This document shows positions 58,937-64,000 of a stretch of 64,000 nucleotides of DNA, piece by piece. The DNA lies in contig NZ_JASZYF010000001.1 of the NCBI RefSeq assembly GCF_030317115.1, positions 248,001 to 312,000 of the forward strand, written 5' to 3'. The notes under the pieces were generated by a model, which saw only the letters and a list, made by a program, of their open reading frames with translations, was not told the origin of the DNA and did not search any database. Position 1 is the stretch's first letter; each line of letters starts with the position of its first letter. Source of the stretch: Variovorax gracilis (GTDB lineage: Bacteria > Pseudomonadota > Gammaproteobacteria > Burkholderiales > Burkholderiaceae_C). The position numbers and the translations under genes are program-made.

Positions 58937-59731
58937 TCAGATGAACTGGGCGGAAAGCTCTTTGCTGACCCACACCTTGGCGTCGATGCCGCCCACGCGG
59001 GACAACTGCATCTCGTAGGCGTAGCGGTCCGGCCTGTACAAGCCGTGCAGCCATTGCACCGGGCGCTCGTTGGCGTCGTAGACCAGGCGCCGCACTGCCA
59101 GCAGCGCCGAGCCGACCGAAACGTCCAGGTGCTGCGCCAGCGTGGCATCGGCCAAGCGCGCGGTGATGGTCTGGTGCGCGCGGCCGACCTGCACGCCGGC
59201 TTCTTCTAGCAGCACGAGGATGGGCTTGCGGGCCAGTTCGCGCCGGCCGAACTTGTGGGCGACGTCGCCCGGGACGTAGGTGGTGATGTGGGAGAGCGGC
59301 CCTTCGCGGGTCGAGCGCACGCGCACGGCCTTCTGCACCGGGTCGCCCGGCTGCAGTTGCAGCGCGCTGGCGACGCTGGCCGATGCGGTGATGGTCTTCA
59401 CGTCGATCACCTTGACCGAGGTGCGAAGGCCCATGCTCACGAGGTTTTCGAGCAGGCCGCCGAGATGGGCGCGCTGCACGCCGGGGGCGCCCTGCGCGAT
59501 GGACGCCGCCATGGGCGCGCCGATGGGCCGGGTCCCGCGGCCAGGTTCCCGCGAGATCAGGCCATCGGCAGCCATTTTCTCGAGCGCGCGCCGTACGGTG
59601 ACGCGGGCGACGCCGAACTCCTCCATCAGTGCGAATTCGCCGGGCAAGCCGTCGACGAAGCGCCCTTCAGCCAATTGCTCGCACAACAGCAGATAGATCT
59701 GGTGGTACTTCGGCAGCGGCATCTGGGACAT
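58937..59731 (-). CDS. GntR family regulator (HutC/UTRA subfamily)
   Basis: 264 residues. The N-terminal winged HTH reads KYHQIYLLLCEQLAEGRF, then EFGVARVTVRRALEKMAADG and ISREPGRGT. The C-terminal UTRA effector domain (about 95-255) has VRVRSTREGPLSHITTYVP and LARKPILVLLEEAGV. HutC-type proteins repress catabolic operons until a pathway intermediate binds. It is the first gene of the fourteen-gene operon and therefore likely controls itself and everything downstream. An inner ATG three codons on is possible. Confidence 0.92.
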   Translation of the reverse strand: MSQMPLPKYHQIYLLLCEQLAEGRFVDGLPGEFALMEEFGVARVTVRRALEKMAADGLISREPGRGTRPIGAPMAASIAQGAPGVQRAHLGGLLENLVSMGLRTSVKVIDVKTITASASVASALQLQPGDPVQKAVRVRSTREGPLSHITTYVPGDVAHKFGRRELARKPILVLLEEAGVQVGRAHQTITARLADATLAQHLDVSVGSALLAVRRLVYDANERPVQWLHGLYRPDRYAYEMQLSRVGGIDAKVWVSKELSAQFI

Positions 59732-59757
59732 GGGGACCGATGGTCACGGCGTTCGGT

Positions 59758-59775
59758 TGTCCCGTCAATAGGACA
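59758..59775. promoter_or_regulatory. Inverted repeat TGTCC-N8-GGACA before the GntR-led operon
   Basis: The arms TGTCC (59758-59762) and GGACA (59771-59775) lie 27 bp before the GntR start codon. On the minus strand TTGCGG and TAAATG separated by 18 bp sit just upstream and could be the promoter, which would place the repeat over the transcription start. Candidate GntR operator. Confidence 0.45.
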
Positions 59776-59844
59776 TTTACGGCTGGGTTCTTGCGCCCCG
59801 CAATGGCGCGGAGGCGCCCCGTTCAGGGGCGCGCATCCATCGCG

Positions 59845-60063
59845 CTATTTGAGGGGGAATCGCCGGAGCATGCTGCGCCCGAGCGAGGTGATCTCGGTGA
59901 CCGTGGCCGGCGGCTGCTCGTAGCCGTCCAGGGTCCGCACGGGCCTGGGAATCTCCGCCTTCACATGGCCGGCCAGGTTGAGCACGCGCACGGCGTCAAC
60001 CTGCGAACCGCCGGTGACGGCGACGGGCAGCACCTGCGCTGCCAAGCGATGGAGTAGGTACAT
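59845..60063 (-). CDS. Small hypothetical protein
   Basis: 72 residues, with GAGGTG 4 bp before the ATG. Opens MYLLHRLAAQVLPVAVTGGS and continues DAVRVLNLAGHVKAEIPRPV, ending ITSLGRSMLRRFPLK. It has no signal peptide or clear motif. It is divergent from the nitroreductase gene by about 73 bp. The reading frame has reasonable composition for a real protein, but I know no family, so it is kept with caution. Confidence 0.45.
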   Translation of the reverse strand: MYLLHRLAAQVLPVAVTGGSQVDAVRVLNLAGHVKAEIPRPVRTLDGYEQPPATVTEITSLGRSMLRRFPLK

Positions 60064-60136
60064 GGGCACCTCGGGAGTATGGCGCTCGCTGCCTTACGGC
60101 CTGCTTAAACTCGCCCGACCCACTTCGAGCCAGCCC

Positions 60137-60805
60137 ATGCACATCCAGGAAGCCGTCGCCAGCCGCCATTCCATTCGAGCCTTCCTGCCGACGCCGGTCG
60201 ATGGAGAGACGATCCGCAAGATCCTGACGATGGCGGCACGGGCGCCCTCGGGAGGCAACCTGCAGCCTTGGCATATCGACGTGCTCGCGGGCGACGCGCT
60301 TGCCAGTCTGAGGGCGACCATGCGCCAGCGCCTTGCCGACGGTGAGCCGGAGCCCGCCGAGTACGACATCTACCCGCCCAGCCTGCGGGCACCCTGGCGC
60401 GACCGCCGCTTCCAGGTCGGCGAGGCGATGTATGCACGCCTGGGCATCCCGCGTGACGACAAGGCGGCGCGCCGCCGCTGGTTCGCGAACAACTACGACT
60501 TCTTCGGTGCACCGATGGCGCTCTTCTGCTCCGTCGATCGCACGATGGGGCCGCCGCAGTGGTCGGACCTCGGCATGTACCTGCAGACGGTGATGCTGCT
60601 GCTGCGCGCGGAAGGCCTCGACAGTTGCCCGCAGGAGTGCTGGGCCGTGTACCCAACCACCGTCGGCAAGGCGATCGAGATGCCGGCCGAGCGCATGTTG
60701 TTCTGCGGCATGGCGATCGGCTACCGCGACGCGGAGCATCCGGTGAACGCGCTCGTGAGCGACCGGGCCCCGACGGAAGAGTGGCTGAACTTTCGCGGCG
60801 CCTGA
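60137..60805 (+). CDS. Nitroreductase family protein
   Basis: 222 residues. The FMN-binding marks of the nitroreductase fold are RHSIRAFLPTPVD (about 10-22), RAPSGGNLQPWHI (the conserved S/T-GGN-QPW loop) and the C-terminal MLFCGMAIGYRD. Enzymes of this type reduce nitroaromatics, quinones or flavins with NAD(P)H as homodimers. Start is the ATG of MHIQEAVA; upstream in-frame codons show no family character. Its 3' end is 21 bp from the convergent crotonase gene. Confidence 0.92.
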   Translation: MHIQEAVASRHSIRAFLPTPVDGETIRKILTMAARAPSGGNLQPWHIDVLAGDALASLRATMRQRLADGEPEPAEYDIYPPSLRAPWRDRRFQVGEAMYARLGIPRDDKAARRRWFANNYDFFGAPMALFCSVDRTMGPPQWSDLGMYLQTVMLLLRAEGLDSCPQECWAVYPTTVGKAIEMPAERMLFCGMAIGYRDAEHPVNALVSDRAPTEEWLNFRGA

Positions 60806-60826
60806 TGCCAGCGCCCGGCGCGCGGG

Positions 60827-61654
60827 CTACCGAGGATTGCCGAACTGCGGCGGACGCTTCTCGATGTTGGCGCGTACGGCCTCGGTCTGGTTCGCGCTCC
60901 CGATCAGCGCCTTCTGCTCGACCGACTCCGCCAGCAGCAGGTCTGCCGCGCTCTGCCCCATGGCCGCATTCAGCAGGCGCTTGCCGGCACGGATCGCATC
61001 GGGACTCTTCCGTGCGATCTCGCGCGCCATCTCCAGCGCCTCGGCCAACGGGTCGATCGCCAGGCGCGTGGCGAAGCCGATCGCCACAGCCTCCTCGCCC
61101 GAGAAAATCCGGCCTGTGAAGGTGAGTTCGCGCACCACGTCGTTGCGCGCCAGTTCGCGCATCAGGACCATGCCGGCCATGTCGGGCACCAGGCCCCATT
61201 TGATCTCCATCACGGACAGCTTCGTTCCGGGCGCGACGAGCCTGACGTCCGCACCCAGCGCCACCTGCAGTCCGCCGCCGAAGGCGACACCGTGGACCGC
61301 GGCGATCACCGGAACCGGCACTTCGCGCCACACCATTGCCACCTGCTGTGCGGCATTGGCGATGCCATGGGTACGTTCAAGCAGGTCCTTGCCGACCGAG
61401 CCCGAGCCGACCACCCCACCACCGCTGCCCTGCCCCATGCGCTCGAAGGACTGCATGTCGAGTCCCGCGCAGAACGCCTTGCCGCGCCCCGCAAGCACCA
61501 CGGCGCGCACGCTGGCGTCGTTGCACAGGCGGGTGCCGGCGTCGATGAGGGCATCGAACATGGCGGGGTCCAGCGCGTTCATCTTGTCGGCGCGTGCGAG
61601 GTGGAGTTCGACCACGCCGTCGGCGTGGCGGATCGATTCGATGCGGTCGTTCAT
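60827..61654 (-). CDS. Enoyl-CoA hydratase/isomerase (crotonase) family protein
   Basis: 275 residues of the crotonase superfamily. The oxyanion-hole segments are FCAGLDMQSF and AAVHGVAFGGGLQVAL; the active-site region follows with GADVRLVAPGTKLSVMEIKWGLVPD. A Gly/Ser-rich insert (GQGSGGGVVGSGSVG) lies between them, as in several aliphatic-acid degradation homologues. Acts on acyl-CoA in the cytoplasm (hydration, isomerisation or related). Stands alone, divergent from the PhoX-type gene by 74 bp. The ATG MNDRIESI was chosen; a longer reading has no family match. Confidence 0.9.
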   Translation of the reverse strand: MNDRIESIRHADGVVELHLARADKMNALDPAMFDALIDAGTRLCNDASVRAVVLAGRGKAFCAGLDMQSFERMGQGSGGGVVGSGSVGKDLLERTHGIANAAQQVAMVWREVPVPVIAAVHGVAFGGGLQVALGADVRLVAPGTKLSVMEIKWGLVPDMAGMVLMRELARNDVVRELTFTGRIFSGEEAVAIGFATRLAIDPLAEALEMAREIARKSPDAIRAGKRLLNAAMGQSAADLLLAESVEQKALIGSANQTEAVRANIEKRPPQFGNPR

Positions 61655-61728
61655 TGAGTGTCTCCAGGGCTTTCGGGCAAGTATCGATGCTCGGCGATGA
61701 TCGCGCTGTCGCTTAGCCAACAACCACG

Positions 61729-63585
61729 ATGCCACTTGCCCGCCGCCATTTCCTCCAGTCCGGTGCCGCTGCCGCGGTCGTTGCCTTCCTCGGCGAAGGG
61801 TGCGCCCTGCCCCGTGCCGTCGACGGTCGGCTCGGCTTCACCGCCGTGCCGGCCACGCTGCGCGACGCCGTCACGGTGCCTCCCGAATACGAGGCGCAGG
61901 TGCTCTACCCGTGGGGCACGCCGACCGGCATCGCCTCGTCCATGCCGGCCTTCGCGCCCGACGCCTCGAACAGCGCGGCCGACCAGGCGGTGCAGGCGGG
62001 CATGCACCACGACGGGATGCACTTCTTCGCGCTGGACGGGCGCACCGATCGCGGCCTGCTCGTGATGAACCACGAATACACCGACGAGCGCCTGCTCCAC
62101 GCGGAAGGCTTGACGCCGTGGACCGAAGAGAAGACCCGCAAGTCGCTGCATGCGATGGGCGTGTCCGTGATCGAAGTCGAGCTGACGAGCGCCGGTTGGC
62201 GCCAGGTGTTGCCGTCCCGCTACGCCCGCCGCATTCATGGCACCACCGCGATGCGCATCGCCGGCCCGGCGGCCGGCACGCCGTTGATGCGCACGGCAGC
62301 CAACCCGGGCGGCGACCGCGTTTTCGGCACCTTCGCCAATTGCGCGATGGGCGTCACGCCCTGGGGCACCTACCTGAGCTGCGAGGAGAACTTCCATGGC
62401 TATTTCGGTGGCCCGAAGGAAGCCGCATCGCGCGCCACGCCGGCGCAACGCCGCTACGGCACGGTGAGCGGATCGCAGTGGCTGGACTACTGGCGCTTCG
62501 ACGAACGCTTCGACCTCTCGCGGCATCCCAACGAGGCCCATCGCTTCGGCTGGGTGGTCGAGATCGATCCCTTCGATCCCGGCTCCACGCCCGTCAAGCG
62601 CACCGCCCTCGGTCGCAAGCGCCAGGAAAGCGCCACCTGCACGCGGACCCGGGACGGACGTCTTGCCGTGTACATGGGCGACGACTCCGCCTTCGAATAC
62701 ATCTACAAGTTCGTGAGCCGCGACAAGGTCCTCCCCGGAAGCGATGCTGCCGCCCGGGCAGCCAATCGCCACCTGCTCGACGAGGGGACCCTGTACGTCG
62801 CGCGCTACGACGCGGACGGCCGCGGCCAATGGCTCGAACTCAGGCATGGGCACCATGGCGTCGACACCGCCAGCGGCTTCGCGGACCAGGCCGAGGTGCT
62901 GGTCCACGCGCGCCTGGCCGGCGACATCGTCGGCGGCACGAAGATGGACCGGCCCGAATGGATCGCCGTCCACCCCGAAAGCGGCGAGGTCTACGTCACG
63001 CTCACCCACAACACCCGCCGCGGCGCGCCCGGCATGCCCGGTGCCGACGCGGCGAATCCGAGGGCGAACAATCTTTTCGGCGGCATCCTCCGCTGGCGCG
63101 AGGACGGGCAGGACGCCGCCAGCACCACCTTCGCCTGGGACCACTTCGCGCTGGCCGGCGACCCGAAATGGCCAGACGCCGGCGTGCGCTACCCGAGCGA
63201 CGACGCCGACGCCTTCGGCAATCCCGACGGCCTGCGCTTCGACAGCGGCGGCCTGCTGTGGGTCCAGACCGACATGGCCGGCCCAGCCATCGGCAAGGGG
63301 CCGATGGCTGCGCTCGGCAACAACCAGATGCTCTGCGCCGACCCGGCAACCGGGCGCATCAAGCGCTTCCTGGTCGGCCCCAATGGCTGCGAGATCACCG
63401 GCTGCACGGTGACGCTGGATCGCCGGAGCCTGTTCGTCAACATCCAGCATCCGGGCGAGACACGCGAGGACGGCAGCGGCACGCCCAACAGCGCATGGCC
63501 GGACGGAGGCGCAGTCGGCAGCGCGCGCCCGCGATCCTCCACCGTGGCCGTGCGGCGACGCGATGGCGGTATCGTCGGAAGCTGA
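61729..63585 (+). CDS. PhoX family protein (alkaline phosphatase-like, DUF839)
   Basis: 618 residues with a Tat signal, ARRHFLQSGAAAAVVAF. PhoX marks: LLVMNHEYTDE, FGTFANCAMGVTPWGTYLS followed by CEENFHGYF (the Cys and Glu ligands of the Fe/Ca centre), and a C-terminal NGCEITGCTVTLDRRSLFV with PDGLRFDSGGLLWVQTD, typical of the propeller. PhoX enzymes are calcium- and iron-dependent periplasmic phosphatases; several homologues have unproven activity. Start ATG at MPLARR. DUF488 gene follows by 25 bp and may be co-transcribed. Confidence 0.9.
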   Translation: MPLARRHFLQSGAAAAVVAFLGEGCALPRAVDGRLGFTAVPATLRDAVTVPPEYEAQVLYPWGTPTGIASSMPAFAPDASNSAADQAVQAGMHHDGMHFFALDGRTDRGLLVMNHEYTDERLLHAEGLTPWTEEKTRKSLHAMGVSVIEVELTSAGWRQVLPSRYARRIHGTTAMRIAGPAAGTPLMRTAANPGGDRVFGTFANCAMGVTPWGTYLSCEENFHGYFGGPKEAASRATPAQRRYGTVSGSQWLDYWRFDERFDLSRHPNEAHRFGWVVEIDPFDPGSTPVKRTALGRKRQESATCTRTRDGRLAVYMGDDSAFEYIYKFVSRDKVLPGSDAAARAANRHLLDEGTLYVARYDADGRGQWLELRHGHHGVDTASGFADQAEVLVHARLAGDIVGGTKMDRPEWIAVHPESGEVYVTLTHNTRRGAPGMPGADAANPRANNLFGGILRWREDGQDAASTTFAWDHFALAGDPKWPDAGVRYPSDDADAFGNPDGLRFDSGGLLWVQTDMAGPAIGKGPMAALGNNQMLCADPATGRIKRFLVGPNGCEITGCTVTLDRRSLFVNIQHPGETREDGSGTPNSAWPDGGAVGSARPRSSTVAVRRRDGGIVGS

Positions 63586-63610
63586 TCAGGCCCACAAGGA
63601 GGAAGCATCC

Positions 63611-64000
63611 ATGTCCATCCGCATCGTCCGCCTCGGCAGCGAGCGCGCCCCCGGCGAGGGTTTGCGCATCGGCACCGTGCGCCGTCCGCCGCGCGGCGTG
63701 CCCAAAGCCGAGTTCGCCTCGCGGAACTGGTACGACGTCTGGTACCCGAACCTCGCGCCGTCGGTGGAAACGATGAAGATGGCCCAGGACGCGCAGGCGT
63801 CCGGCGTCCCCGCCGAATGGACAGCTTTCGGCCGCAAGTACCGCAGCGAGATGGCCGAGGCCGACGCCAGCCGCAGCCTGGACCTGCTGGCGGCGCTGTC
63901 GCATCAGAGCGCGTTGTCTGTGGGCTGCTACTGCGAGGACGAATCGCGCTGCCACCGGTCCTTCCTGCGCGCGCTGCTGGCCGAACGCGGCGCGGACATC
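63611..64000 (+). CDS. DUF488 family protein (C-terminus cut by window edge)
   Basis: 130 codons are visible to the window end without a stop. IRIVRLGSERAPGEGLRIGT and NWYDVWYPNLAPS open the protein and VGCYCEDESRCHRSFLRALL is the Cys-containing segment typical of DUF488. AGGAGGAAG precedes the ATG. Family function is not established. Probably co-transcribed with the PhoX-type gene. Only a few residues are likely missing. Confidence 0.88.
   Translation, partial: MSIRIVRLGSERAPGEGLRIGTVRRPPRGVPKAEFASRNWYDVWYPNLAPSVETMKMAQDAQASGVPAEWTAFGRKYRSEMAEADASRSLDLLAALSHQSALSVGCYCEDESRCHRSFLRALLAERGADI

Noticed and set aside
44906..59731. Leucine biosynthesis operon, because of the LeuC/LeuD-like genes
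   Set aside because: No isopropylmalate dehydrogenase or synthase is present, and neighbours are uptake, hydantoinase and lyase genes, so a catabolic hydratase is far more likely.
61800..63776. A 658-codon plus-strand frame overlapping the PhoX-type gene
   Set aside because: Arg/His-rich shadow frame; the PhoX frame has a Tat signal and family motifs.

Overview
The window is high-GC bacterial chromosome with dense gene packing. It most likely comes from a Burkholderiales/Comamonadaceae bacterium of the Variovorax-Acidovorax type. The support is three Bug-type periplasmic binding proteins, ribosome binding sites of the form AGGAGACAAC-ATG, many LysR/AraC regulators next to catabolic operons, and PA-rich lipoprotein linkers. 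I see no rRNA, tRNA, CRISPR array, insertion sequence or phage gene. The placement is inference from gene content and style, not from a marker gene.

Region by region. (a) 1-4241: an operon on the minus strand (SDR dehydrogenase, saccharopine-dehydrogenase-like reductase, acyl-CoA ligase cut by the window edge) with a divergent TetR regulator; three copies of one operator-like motif lie between them. (b) 4157-8390: an AraC regulator divergent from a Bug receptor, a thiamine-diphosphate enzyme and a GlcG/HbpS-like protein. (c) 8411-14864: a minus-strand aromatic ring-cleavage operon (amidohydrolase, extradiol-type VOC dioxygenase, FAH-family hydrolase, MhpA-like hydroxylase, Bug receptor) with a divergent LysR. 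(d) 14956-21709: a 1772-residue soluble hybrid histidine kinase with seven GAF domains, an HPt protein and a receiver-adenylate cyclase, i.e. a phosphorelay that ends in cAMP. (e) 21886-44869: mixed housekeeping, envelope and stress genes: lipoproteins, a Crp-family regulator, a phospholipase-D lipoprotein, AraC, metallophosphoesterase, a cyclic-nucleotide-binding protein, peroxiredoxin, a NUDIX protein with a degenerate metallo-beta-lactamase tail, an orphan RNA polymerase alpha-CTD-like protein, a FUSC transporter, the yafC/dkgB pair, a BON lipoprotein, a methyltransferase, LysR/TSUP and an NlpD-like protein.

(f) 44906-59731: fourteen genes on the minus strand, nearly all joined by ATGA or 8-bp overlaps. 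In order of transcription they are a GntR regulator, a complete branched-chain-amino-acid-type ABC importer, a Bug receptor, an aconitase/LeuCD-type hydratase, a hydantoinase/oxoprolinase pair, an isochorismatase-fold hydrolase lacking its catalytic Cys, a fumarate-reductase-like flavoprotein and an isocitrate-lyase/PEP-mutase-family lyase. Together they suggest import, ring opening, desaturation, hydration and C-C cleavage of an unidentified cyclic amide, imide or related dicarboxylate. This is my best candidate for an undescribed system. (g) 59845-64000: a small hypothetical, a nitroreductase, an enoyl-CoA hydratase, a PhoX-type protein and a DUF488 gene cut by the right edge.

The two catabolic regions at the left, the aromatic operon and the large minus-strand operon each carry their own regulator. 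The kinase relay, the Crp-type regulator and the cyclic-nucleotide-binding protein lie within about 10 kb of each other and may form a local cAMP signalling group. All functional calls are from motif recognition by eye; no database search was run.
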